Below, piece by piece: positions 20,239 to 30,686 of a stretch of DNA of 64,000 bases (its first letter is position 1; each line of letters opens with the position of its first letter). The DNA comes from an uncultured Amylibacter sp. (GTDB lineage: Bacteria; Pseudomonadota; Alphaproteobacteria; Rhodobacterales; Rhodobacteraceae): NCBI GenBank assembly GCA_905181935.1, contig CAJIZV010000001.1, positions 310,001 to 374,000 of the forward strand, given 5' to 3'. The position numbers and the translations under genes are program-made. A model generated the notes under the pieces. It was given only the letters and a program-made list of their open reading frames with translations, ran no database searches and was not told the DNA's origin.

Positions 20239-20241
20239 TAC

Positions 20242-20529
20242 TTATTCCATCACTTTTGGAACGGCAAAAAAACCCTCGCGGGAATCTGGCGCATTCTTTA
20301 GAATTTTTTCAATTTGGTCACCATCAGAAACTACATCAGCTCGTCGCGGCAGTGACATTGGAGACACGGAGGTAAGCGGCTCAACACCCTCTACGTCTAC
20401 CTCAAGTAGTTGCTCCATAAATCCTAAAATACCTGATAGTTCTTGCGCTAAATTCTCTAGTTCTTCTTCTGGCACGGCTATACGCGCTAAATGCGCTGCG
20501 CGACGTGCAGTTTCCTTGTCAATCGACAT
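20242..20529 (-). CDS. gatC: Asp/Glu-tRNA amidotransferase subunit C
   Basis: GatC is the small subunit that wraps around and stabilises GatA in GatCAB. The 95-residue product has the typical start MSIDKETARRAAHLARIAV and the central EVDVEGVEPLTSV segment. It is directly upstream of gatA with 3 bp between them, so the two are almost certainly co-translated. Confidence 0.95.
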   Translation of the reverse strand: MSIDKETARRAAHLARIAVPEEELENLAQELSGILGFMEQLLEVDVEGVEPLTSVSPMSLPRRADVVSDGDQIEKILKNAPDSREGFFAVPKVME

Positions 20530-20821
20530 GATGAAATCCCCGATTTATTAATTAATTTCCATTTACCAAGCCCTGCCAGTATGCGCAAGCTTAGGAAAGG
20601 GATCTTACTTAATTGTTTTTATCTTTAAATATTTATGACTTTATTAATCAAAATTTACCATCAATTTAATGGATCATTTTTAAATTGACATAAAAATTAG
20701 AGTCTAGATAATTTTATTATGAGAAAGTAATTACGTATAAACTTATATTATAAGATTTAATAATTTAATTATAGTTTTGGTTTATACTGATCAAAAAATA
20801 ATTTTTACCCAGCCACCCGAA
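20530..20821. other. Intergenic region upstream of gatC
   Basis: About 290 bp, AT-rich over most of its length, between the start of gatC and the stop of tadA (both minus strand). It should contain the gatCA promoter, but no hexamers stand out. No gene, repeat or stable hairpin is supported. Confidence 0.4.
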
Positions 20822-21274
20822 CTACCGCCTTTTGTCTTTAAAAAACTCATGAAATAATGCAGCACATTCAGCTTCAGAAATACCGTCATAGATATCTGGC
20901 TTATGGTGACACTGAGAATGAGAGAATATACGTGGACCCTGACAAACTCCACCTGACTTTTTGTCATTTGCGCCGTAAAATAACTTTGCAATTCGTGCAT
21001 TTGATATTGCTGCCGCACACATAGGGCAAGGTTCGAGGGTAACATAAATACTTGCACCTATTAGACGATCAACACCTAGCTTTGAACATGCATCACGAAT
21101 GGCTAGAATTTCAGCATGCGCCGTTGGATCATTTAATTCACGCGTTCGATTGCCAGCGGATGCTAATAACACACCATTAAGCACAATAACTGCACCAACT
21201 GGGACTTCTCCCCTCGTCGCAGCCTTTTTTGCTTGTTCAAGAGCTAATGGCATAAATGTTGTAAAATTAGTCAT
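20822..21274 (-). CDS. tadA: tRNA-specific adenosine deaminase
   Basis: TadA converts adenosine 34 of tRNA-Arg(ACG) to inosine. The 150-residue zinc deaminase has His53 and Glu55 in TAHAE, and Cys83 and Cys86 in EPCPMC, the zinc ligands and proton shuttle of the cytidine-deaminase fold. The length matches the family. It diverges from rluB across a short spacer of about 60 bp. Confidence 0.95.
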   Translation of the reverse strand: MTNFTTFMPLALEQAKKAATRGEVPVGAVIVLNGVLLASAGNRTRELNDPTAHAEILAIRDACSKLGVDRLIGASIYVTLEPCPMCAAAISNARIAKLFYGANDKKSGGVCQGPRIFSHSQCHHKPDIYDGISEAECAALFHEFFKDKRR

Positions 21275-21337
21275 AATTCTGAATGCGCAAAAAAGGCAGG
21301 CCTTGCAAGCAGTGTTTCATTGCTCCATAGGACAGTT

Positions 21338-22057
21338 ATGTCAGATGAACCTCAAAGAATTGCGAAATACCTAGCCCGTGCAGGTGTTGCATCACGTCGT
21401 GAAATCGAACGTATGATTGCCATTGGTCAAATCAGTTTAAATGGTAAAATCTTAGACACTCCAGCAATCAAAGTGACTACTGCTGATGTGATCGAAGTAA
21501 ATGGTAAGCAAATTGGTGAAGCTGAAAAAGTACGCTTCTGGCGGTATTATAAACCTATTGGCTTAGTCACAACAGATCGTGATGAAAAAGGGCGTGATAC
21601 AATTTATGATCACTTCCCTGAAAATATGCCCCGTGTCATGACTGTTGGACGTCTGGACATCAATTCTGAAGGATTATTACTATTAACAAATGATGGTGGA
21701 TTAAAGCGTAAGTTAGAATTACCTGCAACAGGTTGGTTGCGCCGTTATCGTGTTCGAGTAAATGGAAACCCTACCGAAGAAATGGTCGCTCCATTACGCC
21801 AAGGTATTGTAATTGATCGTGAGCGATTTAAAGGTATGGAAGTACGCCTTGATCGCCAACAAGGATCCAATGCTTGGCTAACCATTGGGATTAGGGAAGG
21901 CAAAAATCGTGAGATTCGTCGAGCAATGGAATATGTGGGTCTAAGAGTAAATAGACTAATTCGCACCTCTTACGGCCCATTTAAATTGGATGATTTAAAT
22001 CCAGGTGACGTTGAAGAAATCAAAGAAAAAACTATCAAAGATCAATTAGGGCTTTAA
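21338..22057 (+). CDS. rluB: 23S rRNA pseudouridine synthase, RluB/RsuA family
   Basis: A 239-residue RsuA-family pseudouridine synthase. The ATG at 21338 is preferred over one at 21320 because GGACAG lies just upstream and the product starts MSDEPQRIAKYLARAGVASRR, the S4-like RNA-binding domain. The catalytic aspartate is in GRLDINSEGLLLLTNDG, followed by GKNREIRRA. RluB (23S U2605) is the likeliest member by sequence flavour, but RluE or RsuA specificity cannot be excluded. Its stop is only 5 bp from the stop of convergent argF, leaving no room for a terminator between them. Confidence 0.85.
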   Translation: MSDEPQRIAKYLARAGVASRREIERMIAIGQISLNGKILDTPAIKVTTADVIEVNGKQIGEAEKVRFWRYYKPIGLVTTDRDEKGRDTIYDHFPENMPRVMTVGRLDINSEGLLLLTNDGGLKRKLELPATGWLRRYRVRVNGNPTEEMVAPLRQGIVIDRERFKGMEVRLDRQQGSNAWLTIGIREGKNREIRRAMEYVGLRVNRLIRTSYGPFKLDDLNPGDVEEIKEKTIKDQLGL

Positions 22058-22062
22058 TCTAA

Positions 22063-22989
22063 TTATTTTTCGAAACACCAACTCATAATTGATTTCTGAA
22101 TATGCAATCTATTTTCAGCCTCATCAAAAACAACAGAGTTTGGGCCATCTAATACTTCAGAAGTCACCTCTTCTTCCCTATGTGCAGGTAAACAATGCAT
22201 AAATATAGCATCCACATTCGCTAACTTCATTAACTCTGTATTAACTTGATAAGGGCGTAGTAAATTATGGCGGCGGGCTCGCGCTGCTTGATCATCATGC
22301 ATAGACAGCCATGTATCCGTTAGAATTAAATCAGCCCCTTCAACAGCCTTGCTTGCATCACATTCAATTTCAACTTTGCTCCCTTTAGAGCGAGCATAAG
22401 CAATAGACTTTACTTCTGGTTCTAAGCTTTGGGGTCCTGAAAAAGTTAGATTAAACCCAAATTGGCCTGCTGCATGTAATAATGATGAACATACGTTGTT
22501 ACCATCCCCAAGCCAAACTACTTTTTTACCTAAAATTGAACCACATTTCTCCTGGTAAGTCATAATATCTGCCATAATTTGGCATGGATGCGATCTGTCA
22601 GTCAGCCCGTTTATTACTGGCACATCTGAATATTCAGCTAGTTCCAACAATGTTGCTTCAGCAAATGTTCGGATCATAATCATGTCTACATATCTAGATA
22701 AAACACGTGCAGTATCTGCAATGCTCTCACCGTGGCCAATTTGCATTTCAGCACCAGAAAGAACCATCGTCTGTCCACCCATTTGACGCACACCCATATC
22801 AAAAGAAACTCGAGTTCGAGTAGATGGTTTTTCAAAAATCAAAGCGACCATTTTACCTGCCAAAGGCTTCTCTTGATCTGGAGTGCCCTTTGGTAAATCA
22901 GCTCGTGTTGATTTTGTATTATTAGCCTGATCTAATATTTTATTTAGTTCAGTTATGTCAGTTTTATTAATATCTAAAAAGTGTCTCAT
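22063..22989 (-). CDS. argF: Ornithine carbamoyltransferase
   Basis: OTC makes citrulline from ornithine and carbamoyl phosphate in arginine synthesis. The 308-residue protein has the carbamoyl-phosphate motif [10 protein letters not shown] at ~54-63, SHPCQIMAD, and the ornithine-binding DTWLSM and [12 protein letters not shown]. It overlaps argD by 4 bp. The argD-argF pairing is common in alphaproteobacteria. Confidence 0.96.
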   Translation of the reverse strand: MRHFLDINKTDITELNKILDQANNTKSTRADLPKGTPDQEKPLAGKMVALIFEKPSTRTRVSFDMGVRQMGGQTMVLSGAEMQIGHGESIADTARVLSRYVDMIMIRTFAEATLLELAEYSDVPVINGLTDRSHPCQIMADIMTYQEKCGSILGKKVVWLGDGNNVCSSLLHAAGQFGFNLTFSGPQSLEPEVKSIAYARSKGSKVEIECDASKAVEGADLILTDTWLSMHDDQAARARRHNLLRPYQVNTELMKLANVDAIFMHCLPAHREEEVTSEVLDGPNSVVFDEAENRLHIQKSIMSWCFEK

Positions 22990-24164
22990 AACAATGTCTC
23001 TATTTTTGCAGCAGCAGCACTTAAACGTTTTATTGCCTCTTGTAACTCACTAGCAGTAACATTCAATGCAGGTAACAAACGGATCACATTCGCCCCTCCT
23101 GGAACAGTTAATATTTGATGATCGTAACCGGCATTAACAACATCTATATTTGGAACTATACATTCAACTCCTATCATTAAGCCAGAGCCCCTAACTGACT
23201 TAAAAATTTTAGGATGAGTAATAACTAAACTTTCAAGGCTTTGCCTGAATAAACTAGCTTGGGTGTTTATATTATCTAAAAAATCAGGTGTGTTTACCAA
23301 GTCCATGACTGCAATACCTACAGCTGAAGCCAAGGGGTTTCCACCATAAGTTGAACCATGCGAACCTGCTGTCATTCCAGTAGCTGCTTTTTCAGTAGCC
23401 AAACAAGCTCCTAAAGGAAATCCACCCCCTATACCTTTAGCAATTGCCATTATATCAGGCTCAATTCCAGCCCATTCATGAGCAAAGAGTTTACCCGTAC
23501 GGCCAACGCCACACTGAATTTCATCGAAGATTAATAGGATACCGTGTTCATCACAAAGATCGCGCAAGCCTTTTAAGCAGTGACTTGGAACAGGTAGAAT
23601 TCCCCCCTCACCCTGAATAGGTTCAATCAAAATTGCTGCAGTTGATGCATCAATTTCAGAGATTAAGGCCTCGTGGTTTCCAAATGGCAGCTGCACAAAC
23701 CCAGGAACCAGTGGCCCAAATCCTTTAGTAAGCTTTTCAGAGCCTGCAGCAGATATCATTCCAAGCGATCGCCCATGGAAAGAGCCTTCAAATGCAATAA
23801 TCTTTATTCGTTCAGGCATTCCATTTTCATAATGGTATTTACGCGCCATTTTAATGGCACATTCCATACTTTCAGTACCAGAGTTAGTAAAAAATACTGT
23901 ATCAGCAAAAGTTGCATCCACAAGTTTATCAGCTAACTTTTTCTGGTTAGGGACATTATATAAGTTAGACGTATGCCATAATTTTTCCGCTTGATCATTT
24001 AGAACTGTCACTAAACTAGGATGAGCATGCCCCAAAATATTTACAGCAATACCAGCACCCATATCTAAATAATGCTGCCCCTGATCATCAATCAGCCAAC
24101 TTCCTTTTCCTTTAGTAAAGGAAATAGGAGCTCTTGCATAAGTCGGCATTACGGTAGGTGTCAC
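22986..24164 (-). CDS. argD: Acetylornithine aminotransferase
   Basis: ArgD is the PLP enzyme that makes N-acetylornithine, and often serves as succinyl-DAP aminotransferase in lysine synthesis too. A longer frame to 24227 exists, but a GTG at 24162-24164 has AAGGAAG about 8 nt upstream and gives [16 protein letters not shown], the family's usual N-terminus (392 residues). An ATG five codons later is the alternative. PLP-lysine motif: [17 protein letters not shown]; also [14 protein letters not shown]. It is followed by argF with a 4-bp overlap. Confidence 0.94.
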   Translation of the reverse strand: MTPTVMPTYARAPISFTKGKGSWLIDDQGQHYLDMGAGIAVNILGHAHPSLVTVLNDQAEKLWHTSNLYNVPNQKKLADKLVDATFADTVFFTNSGTESMECAIKMARKYHYENGMPERIKIIAFEGSFHGRSLGMISAAGSEKLTKGFGPLVPGFVQLPFGNHEALISEIDASTAAILIEPIQGEGGILPVPSHCLKGLRDLCDEHGILLIFDEIQCGVGRTGKLFAHEWAGIEPDIMAIAKGIGGGFPLGACLATEKAATGMTAGSHGSTYGGNPLASAVGIAVMDLVNTPDFLDNINTQASLFRQSLESLVITHPKIFKSVRGSGLMIGVECIVPNIDVVNAGYDHQILTVPGGANVIRLLPALNVTASELQEAIKRLSAAAAKIETLL

Positions 24165-24292
24165 AATTAGACTTCCTTTTATTAAAGCTAAAATTATTAA
24201 AGCTAAAAATCTGTTTGCGCTATTCATTGATTTAAGTCAATTCTTGGCATCATTAAGCGACATTTTTAATAAGATTCTTCCGAAAGACAAAG

Positions 24293-25189
24293 ATGAAAAA
24301 ATCATTTAACTTGCTAGCTTTAAATACCAAAGCTGCATTATTAATAATTTTGGCTGCTTCGTTTATAGCAGGTACAATAATTTTAGCTAAAAGCTTAGGT
24401 CAAAACTGGTTAGGCCAAGGCTTACACCCCTTACAGATCAGTGCAGGACGCTTTTCTTTTGCTTGGGTATATTTACTAATTATATTCATTATAAAAAAAC
24501 CTAATATTTCAAGCGTGAACCTAAAATTACATTTTTTCCGCTCAGCCTTAGGCTGGAGTGGCGTTACACTTATGTTCGCAGCCGCAGCATTAATACCCTT
24601 GACCGACGCCACTGCTATAAGTTTTCTAAATCCAGTTTTTGCAATGCTTTTAGCAATTCCTTTTCTTAAGGAAAATATTGGAAAATATCGTTGGTTAGCA
24701 GCTTTACTTTTTTTAATAGGAGCCTTTATTTTATTACGACCGTCACCTAATTCGTTTCAAGTAGCAGGGTTAATTGCACTTATAGCTGCCGGACTAATGG
24801 GTGCAGAATTAATTTTTATGAAATTAATAACACGCCACGAAAAACCATTTCAAATTTTATTTGTAAACAATACAATTGGGTTTATAATTGCTATTTGCGC
24901 AGCTAGCTTTGTGTGGCAGGTACCAGCTTTAGCTCAATGGTTAGCATTAGCTTTACTAGGTTTTCTAATGCTTTGTGCACAAGTTTGTTACCTAAACGCT
25001 CTGGCGATCGCCGACGCGAGCTATATTGCCCCGTTTTCATATATGACACTGGTATTTGTAACTTTATATGATTTTGCGATTTTCTCACAGATCCCTGATC
25101 AATTTAGTATAATAGGTTCACTCGTCATATTAAGTGGCGCTTTTTTATTAGTTCGGCGTGAAAAAATTAATAAGCAAACTAGAATTTAA
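24293..25189 (+). CDS. EamA/DMT-family membrane transporter
   Basis: A 298-residue, strongly hydrophobic protein with two EamA repeats (about ten transmembrane helices). The first half contains PLTDATAISFLNPVFA, a typical EamA signature, and the second has ALAIADASYIAPFSYMTLV. Members export amino acids, purines or other metabolites, and the substrate cannot be predicted. It stands alone between divergent argD and gcrA. Confidence 0.88.
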   Translation: MKKSFNLLALNTKAALLIILAASFIAGTIILAKSLGQNWLGQGLHPLQISAGRFSFAWVYLLIIFIIKKPNISSVNLKLHFFRSALGWSGVTLMFAAAALIPLTDATAISFLNPVFAMLLAIPFLKENIGKYRWLAALLFLIGAFILLRPSPNSFQVAGLIALIAAGLMGAELIFMKLITRHEKPFQILFVNNTIGFIIAICAASFVWQVPALAQWLALALLGFLMLCAQVCYLNALAIADASYIAPFSYMTLVFVTLYDFAIFSQIPDQFSIIGSLVILSGAFLLVRREKINKQTRI

Positions 25190-25207
25190 ATTTATTATAA
25201 AATGTTA

Positions 25208-25235
25208 GCTAGGGATTGTCCTTATTATTCCTAGC
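25208..25235 (+). terminator. Possible weak terminator after the DMT transporter
   Basis: GCTAGGGA (25208-25215) can pair with TTCCTAGC (25228-25235), allowing one G-U pair, around a 12-nt loop, and is followed by TTGTATGTTGTTTC. The location 18 bp after the transporter stop fits a terminator, but the U-run is interrupted and the loop is large. Confidence 0.35.
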
Positions 25236-25318
25236 TTGTATGTTGTTTCGATTGATATTCCTCGATTGTTAGGTAAACATCCAGTTTGCCACAATCAGAC
25301 AGGTTTTGGAGAATTTAT

Positions 25319-25870
25319 ATGGCTTGGACAGATGATCGCGTAGAGGTCCTTACAAAGATGTGGGGCGAGGGTAAATCCGCAAGCCAAATTGCAAAAGAAC
25401 TAGGTGGCGTAACAAGAAATGCAGTCATTGGGAAAGTCCACCGATTAGGTCTTTCCAATCGCACTACCACCTCTAAGGCCACAACAAAAAAAGAGCCCAA
25501 TAAAATAAAGACAACTCCAACCCATGTGCCAGTCATATCTACCACTGAAAGCAAAATTAGCACACCTTTGGCCACTAACATTCCTCCGCGAAAGCCTATT
25601 ATTAAGGCCGGCCAGCCTCTGCCACCTCAACCTTCAGCAAACGAAATATCCGCTGAAGCTTTAGAAAAGGTTGCGAAGATTGAGAAAAAAGCAAGAAAGC
25701 TGACATTGATGGAATTAACAGAAAAAACATGCAAGTGGCCCGTTGGAGATCCTGCAACTGAGGATTTTTGGTTTTGCGGTTTAGGTGTCGAGACAGGAAA
25801 GCCATATTGTGAAGCACACAATGCTGTTGCATTCCAACCGATGTCTGCGCGCCGGGATCGGCGTCGTTAA
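25319..25870 (+). CDS. gcrA: Cell-cycle regulator GcrA
   Basis: GcrA is an alphaproteobacterial regulator that binds the housekeeping sigma factor and acts at promoters carrying CcrM-methylated GANTC sites. The ATG at 25319 is chosen because TTTTGGAG precedes it by about 7 nt and it yields MAWTDDRVEVLTKMWGEG, the invariant start. The helix-turn-helix covers ~1-45 (SASQIAKELGGVTRNAVIGK). A basic, proline- and threonine-rich linker follows, and the C-terminal domain contains CKWPVGDPATEDFWFCG and YCEAH. The 183-residue length is typical. Confidence 0.95.
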   Translation: MAWTDDRVEVLTKMWGEGKSASQIAKELGGVTRNAVIGKVHRLGLSNRTTTSKATTKKEPNKIKTTPTHVPVISTTESKISTPLATNIPPRKPIIKAGQPLPPQPSANEISAEALEKVAKIEKKARKLTLMELTEKTCKWPVGDPATEDFWFCGLGVETGKPYCEAHNAVAFQPMSARRDRRR

Positions 25871-25922
25871 TTTTGAGAAATATCATAGTTAAAATTAGAA
25901 ATATTTCAAAATTACGTAAAAG

Positions 25923-26342
25923 ATGATATGCTACGACCTTAAATGTGAGAAAAATCATATTTTTAATAGTTGGTTTAACTGTGTAGATGCCTATGACAAA
26001 CTAGAGAAGTCTAATCTTTTATCTTGTGCTGTGTGCGGATCATCAAATGTTCATCGCGCTATAATGGCGCCACAAGTCAGTCGGTCTAACACTAAAGAAA
26101 GCTCTCCGTTGATTGGAGAAGTGTCTTCTGCGGAACAAAAAATGTCAAAAATTAGAAGTAAATTAGAAGCAGAAGTAGAAAATGTTGGTGAAAATTTTGC
26201 TAATGAAGCACGTGCAATGCATGACGGAGATTCCCCAATGCGTTCAATTTACGGGGAAGCAAAAATTAAAGACGCTCAAGCTTTGATTGAAGATGGCATT
26301 CCAGTAATTCCTATGCCTTGGAAAAAACGGCGCACTAATTAA
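25923..26342 (+). CDS. DUF1178 family protein
   Basis: A 139-residue protein starting MICYDLKCEKNHIFNSWF. It has CxxxH and CAVCG cysteine motifs at ~8-12 and 36-40 that look like a zinc ribbon. The C-terminal half contains EARAMHDGDSPMRSIYGEA and GIPVIPMPW, the conserved end of DUF1178. The family is widespread in alpha- and betaproteobacteria with no assigned function. It lies 52 bp after gcrA in the same direction and may share its transcript. Confidence 0.85.
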   Translation: MICYDLKCEKNHIFNSWFNCVDAYDKLEKSNLLSCAVCGSSNVHRAIMAPQVSRSNTKESSPLIGEVSSAEQKMSKIRSKLEAEVENVGENFANEARAMHDGDSPMRSIYGEAKIKDAQALIEDGIPVIPMPWKKRRTN

Positions 26343-26496
26343 TCTAATATTAATTTTTATCTGCTTTATAAACATATACATACTATAATCTTAAAATTAT
26401 CGTTTAAAGTAGTAATTATTTATATTGAATTATCAAAACTTACGCAAATGTTAAAAACATGACTTACCTCAAAACATTATTTTAACTCGTATTACC

Positions 26497-26525
26497 TTGC
26501 TCTCCGACATACATTTAGGTATTTG
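26497..26525 (+). promoter_or_regulatory. Possible lysC promoter
   Basis: TTGCTC (26497-26502), 17 bp, then TATTTG (26520-26525) sit 35 bp before the lysC start. Hexamer matches are only partial, so this is a weak prediction. Confidence 0.3.
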
Positions 26526-26559
26526 ATGCTCGAAAACTATAAGAGGTTGGACAGTTTAT

Positions 26560-27801
26560 ATGTCACGCTTAGTTATGAAATTTGGGGGCACTTCTGTTGC
26601 AGATCTGGATAAGATCTCGAATGCTGCTTCAAAAGTTGCTCAAGAAGTTTCAAATGGTCACAATGTGATTGTAATTGTCTCTGCAATGTCAGGTAAAACT
26701 AATGAATTGGTTGGTTGGGTTAAAGATACTAAGGAAGATTACAATCAAGCAGAGTATGATGCAGTAGTTTCGTCGGGTGAAAACATTACCAGTGGATTAA
26801 TGGCATTAAGACTGCAACAAATGGATATTTCAGCACGATCATGGCAAGGTTGGCAAGTTCCAGTGCAAGCTACAGGGCACCACGAAAGTGCACGGATAGA
26901 TGCTATTCCAACTGAAAATCTTGAGAAATCCTTTGCTAGCGGCCATAAAGTTGCAGTAATCGCTGGCTTTCAAGGCGTTATGCCAGATGGTAGGATTGCC
27001 ACTTTGGGCCGGGGCGGTTCTGATACAACGGCAGTCGCATTTGCAGCTGCAGTTAATGCTGTTCGGTGTGATATTTATACGGATGTTGATGGCATTTACA
27101 CTACTGATCCACGCATTGTTTCCGGAGCACGTAAGTTAGATAATATTTCTTATGAAGAAATGTTAGAACTAGCATCATTAGGTGCTAAGGTTTTACAAAC
27201 ACGTTCTGTTGAATTGGCACGAAGCTATAAAATTCCATTACGTGTTTTATCAAGTTTTGAAGATGACATATCTGAAAAAATAGGTACTATGGTCTGTCAG
27301 GAGAAAGACATTATGGAAAATATAAAAGCCGTTAAAGGCGTAGCTTATTCACGAGATGAAGCAAAACTGACACTAGTATCAGTTGCTGATCGACCTGGTG
27401 TTGCAGCTGCTATTTTTGTCCCGTTGGCTGATGCTGGTGTAAACGTGGATATGATTGTACAAAACATTTCTGAAGATGGGCGTACAGATATGACATTTTC
27501 ATGCCCCGTTGATCAAGTAAATCGAGCAAAAAAAGCACTCACTGAAGCAATGTCAGCAGATTTAATAAATTATAAAGAGCTTATAGCAGATACATTAGTT
27601 GCAAAAATTTCTATCGTAGGCAATGGAATGCGAAGCCACGCAGGTGTAGCTGCACAAATGTTTAAAGTTTTAGCCGATGAAGGTGTTAATATTCGCGTCA
27701 TAACTACATCAGAAATCAAAGTTTCTGTCTTAGTTGATAGAAAATATATGGAATTAGCCGTCCGAGCGTTGCATGATGCATTTGAACTTGAAAACGCTTA
27801 A
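26560..27801 (+). CDS. lysC: Aspartate kinase
   Basis: LysC phosphorylates aspartate, the first step to lysine, threonine, methionine and diaminopimelate. The 413-residue protein has KFGGTSVADLDKI at ~7-19, GRGGSDTTAVAFAAA, and DVDGIYTTDPRIV, then two C-terminal ACT domains that normally carry feedback control by lysine and/or threonine. It matches the alphaproteobacterial alpha-beta type. It is followed 11 bp later by ptsP, a pairing often seen in alphaproteobacteria. Confidence 0.96.
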   Translation: MSRLVMKFGGTSVADLDKISNAASKVAQEVSNGHNVIVIVSAMSGKTNELVGWVKDTKEDYNQAEYDAVVSSGENITSGLMALRLQQMDISARSWQGWQVPVQATGHHESARIDAIPTENLEKSFASGHKVAVIAGFQGVMPDGRIATLGRGGSDTTAVAFAAAVNAVRCDIYTDVDGIYTTDPRIVSGARKLDNISYEEMLELASLGAKVLQTRSVELARSYKIPLRVLSSFEDDISEKIGTMVCQEKDIMENIKAVKGVAYSRDEAKLTLVSVADRPGVAAAIFVPLADAGVNVDMIVQNISEDGRTDMTFSCPVDQVNRAKKALTEAMSADLINYKELIADTLVAKISIVGNGMRSHAGVAAQMFKVLADEGVNIRVITTSEIKVSVLVDRKYMELAVRALHDAFELENA

Positions 27802-27812
27802 AGCAGGGGAAT

Positions 27813-30059
27813 ATGATAAAACCCGCAGGGAATGACTCTCGCAACCTATTAAAAAGACTCCGTGAAACCATGGCAGACGACGCTGGCGGTCAAGCTCGCT
27901 TGGACCACATCGTGGAACTTGTCTCTAGTTCTATGAAGAGCGAAGTTTGTTCAATTTATTTACGTCGTGACCGGCTAACTTTAGAGTTGTGTGCCACACA
28001 AGGGTTAAAAAAAGAGGCAGTGCATCAAACCCGAATGCGCGTTGGCGAAGGATTAGTGGGCAAAGTTGCTAAAATGGCTGAAGCCGTGAATGCCGAAAAC
28101 GCAACCCAAACTAAAGGTTTTCGCTATATGCCCGAAACTGGTGAGGAGTTTTTTAATTCTTTTGCTGGTGTTCCAATTCAACGCATGGGTGAAGTTTTAG
28201 GCGTATTGGTAGTGCAAAGCCAAGAAGCTCGTAAATACACTGACGACGATATTTACGCATTAGAAGTAGTTGCTATGGTAATCGCGGAAATGAAAGAGCT
28301 TGGTGCTTTTACTGGCGATGGAGAAGCAATGTCAGCGCCACACAAACGCGCTCACATGCTGAATGGAGGTATTGCACAAGAAGGCTCTGCCCAAGGCGCA
28401 GTATTACTTCACGATCCGAAAATTGTTGTTTCAAATTTAGTAGCAGATGATCCTGAGGAAGAGCTAATACGCCTAAGTGACGCCATGGAACAACTAAGGC
28501 TTAGTGTAGATGATTTATTGAATACAAATCGAATCGGTGGAGGTAAAGAACAGACAGATATTCTTAAAGCTTACCAAATGCTTGCTAATTCAAAAGGCTG
28601 GATGACGCGGCTTGAAATAAGTATTAATAGCGGATTAACCGCCGAACTTGCTGTGGAAAAAGAACAATCTTCAACACGGGCACGAATGGCAAGAGTACCC
28701 GACCCATATTTACGCGAACGCCTTCAAGACTTAGATGACCTATCAAATCGTTTGCTAAGGGTATTAACTGGTCAGGGCCGTAGTCCTTCAGATTCAATAC
28801 CTGATAATGCTGTTTTAATAGCGCGGAATATTGGTCCTGCTGAGCTACTAGAATATGGTAAAAAATTAAAAGCCGTTGTACTAGAAGAAGGTTCTGTTGG
28901 ATCACATGCTGCAATTATTGCACGTGCTTGGGCAATACCAATGCTGATACACGTAAGTCATATCACTCGCGAAGCATTGAACGGGGACCCCATATTAGTT
29001 GATGGTGAACAAGGTATTGTTCATCTTCGCCCAACTGATGACGTTAAAATTGCATTCCAAGATAAATTAGCAATGCTAACTAAAGAACAACAAAAGTATG
29101 CAAAAATTCGTGATTTACCAGCAAAAACATTAGATGGTACTAAAATAAAATTACAAATGAATGCTGGGCTTTTAGTAGATCTTCCAAGCCTTGAAAACTC
29201 TGGAGCTGAAGGCGTTGGATTATTTCGAACAGAGTTACTGTTTTTAATGCGAAACGCTGTGCCAAAAAGAGATGAATTAGCAAAAACTTACGGCCATGTA
29301 ATGGATAGTGCAAAAGGCAAGCCTGTCACATTTCGCACTTTAGATATTGGCTCTGATAAAGTTGCATCATACATGAACCCTATGGATGAGCCAAACCCTG
29401 CTATGGGTTGGCGAGCCATTCGCTTAGGCTTAGATAAGCAAGGTGTCATGAAAATGCAATTACAAGCAATTATTCGTGGCGCACGAGGTCGTCCATTGCG
29501 CATTATGTTTCCCTTTATAGCACAATTTAATGAATTTAGAGATGCACGAGCTCTATTCTACAAAGTTTTAGAAAACGAAACTAAAATTGGCCATATTATT
29601 CCAGAAAAAATTGAAATTGGAGCTATGCTTGAAACACCGAGCCTTGCGTTTGCTCCAGATCAATTCTTTGAACAATGTGATTTTATTTCTATTGGTGGAA
29701 ATGATTTAAAACAGTTTTTTTATGCCGCTGATCGTGAAAATGAACGAGTACGGCGACGCTATGACACTTTGAATGTGAGCTTTCTGAGTTTCATAGAATT
29801 AATTGCAGAGCGGTGTGATCAGTTAGGAACTCCTGTGAGTTTTTGTGGTGAAGATGCAGGCAAGCCAATAGAAGCATTATGTTTTGCAGCAATGGGATTG
29901 CGGGAATTATCTATGCGTCCCGCATCCATTGGTCCTGTTAAAAATATCTTATTAAAAACAAATCTAAACGAAGCTCGTGATATTATAAATGAGGCGCGCA
30001 AATCTGGAGCACAATCTGTTCGAGATCATTTAGTTGATTGGCTACAAAATAAAAGCTAA
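27813..30059 (+). CDS. ptsP: Phosphoenolpyruvate--protein phosphotransferase PtsP (nitrogen PTS enzyme I)
   Basis: PtsP starts the nitrogen-related phosphotransfer relay from PEP to NPr and EIIA-Ntr, a regulatory system rather than a sugar importer. The 748-residue protein has an N-terminal GAF domain (~20-165), which in E. coli senses glutamine. The EI domains follow: the phospho-histidine His365 in SVGSHAAIIAR, and the PEP-binding C-terminal barrel with GVGLFRTELLFL and SFCGEDAGKP (catalytic Cys678). npr and ptsN are not in the window. Confidence 0.94.
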   Translation: MIKPAGNDSRNLLKRLRETMADDAGGQARLDHIVELVSSSMKSEVCSIYLRRDRLTLELCATQGLKKEAVHQTRMRVGEGLVGKVAKMAEAVNAENATQTKGFRYMPETGEEFFNSFAGVPIQRMGEVLGVLVVQSQEARKYTDDDIYALEVVAMVIAEMKELGAFTGDGEAMSAPHKRAHMLNGGIAQEGSAQGAVLLHDPKIVVSNLVADDPEEELIRLSDAMEQLRLSVDDLLNTNRIGGGKEQTDILKAYQMLANSKGWMTRLEISINSGLTAELAVEKEQSSTRARMARVPDPYLRERLQDLDDLSNRLLRVLTGQGRSPSDSIPDNAVLIARNIGPAELLEYGKKLKAVVLEEGSVGSHAAIIARAWAIPMLIHVSHITREALNGDPILVDGEQGIVHLRPTDDVKIAFQDKLAMLTKEQQKYAKIRDLPAKTLDGTKIKLQMNAGLLVDLPSLENSGAEGVGLFRTELLFLMRNAVPKRDELAKTYGHVMDSAKGKPVTFRTLDIGSDKVASYMNPMDEPNPAMGWRAIRLGLDKQGVMKMQLQAIIRGARGRPLRIMFPFIAQFNEFRDARALFYKVLENETKIGHIIPEKIEIGAMLETPSLAFAPDQFFEQCDFISIGGNDLKQFFYAADRENERVRRRYDTLNVSFLSFIELIAERCDQLGTPVSFCGEDAGKPIEALCFAAMGLRELSMRPASIGPVKNILLKTNLNEARDIINEARKSGAQSVRDHLVDWLQNKS

Positions 30060-30108
30060 ATATTAAATTCTTTCATAAAAAGTTGATAGAAATTCTAAAA
30101 TAAGCATC

Positions 30109-30600
30109 CTATTCAGCCCGGGAAATAAGACCACTTACGTCTTGAAAGGCATTATTTTCTAATGCTAAATATAGCAAACGGTCAGGATTCGTTGGCGGTG
30201 GATACTTCAAAAAATTAGCGTTTTTAAACCCAAACCGTCCATAATAAGACTCATCTCCAACCAAAATAATGCGAAACCACCCCTGTTGCTTTGCTAATTC
30301 AAGCGAAGAACGCATTAATTGTCCACCTAGTCCTTCAGCCTGTCGAGTTGGGTGTACAGCAATTGGGCCTAGAAGTAATGCTCTAGATTTCTTGTTGCCA
30401 ATATTAATTGGCCAAAATCTAATAGTACCACCTATTATTCCGTAACTATCCCGTGCAACAAGACACAGTTCTGGGACGGCATCAATTCCGTCTCGCAATC
30501 GATAAGAGCTGAGCGCCTCTCTTCCTGGCGCAAACGTGAGATCTAGCAAACTTTCTACATCCCACCAGTCTTCAGCCTGTTCTTTTCGTATATCGTACAT
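30109..30600 (-). CDS. GNAT N-acetyltransferase (YhbS-like)
   Basis: A 163-residue acetyltransferase of the GNAT fold. The acetyl-CoA-binding motif A is LLGPIAVHPTRQAEGLGGQLM at ~76-96, and VGDESYYGRFGF resembles the COG3153/YhbS group. Its substrate is unknown. It diverges from the flavin reductase gene and converges on ptsP, so it is probably expressed alone. Confidence 0.83.
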   Translation of the reverse strand: MYDIRKEQAEDWWDVESLLDLTFAPGREALSSYRLRDGIDAVPELCLVARDSYGIIGGTIRFWPINIGNKKSRALLLGPIAVHPTRQAEGLGGQLMRSSLELAKQQGWFRIILVGDESYYGRFGFKNANFLKYPPPTNPDRLLYLALENNAFQDVSGLISRAE

Positions 30601-30686
30601 GTCTATTCGTTTTGCACTTCTTACTCTGGTATTGCGGATAGCATGCCGTTATGAATTGATCAAATGTGAAGACGAGGGTACACGCG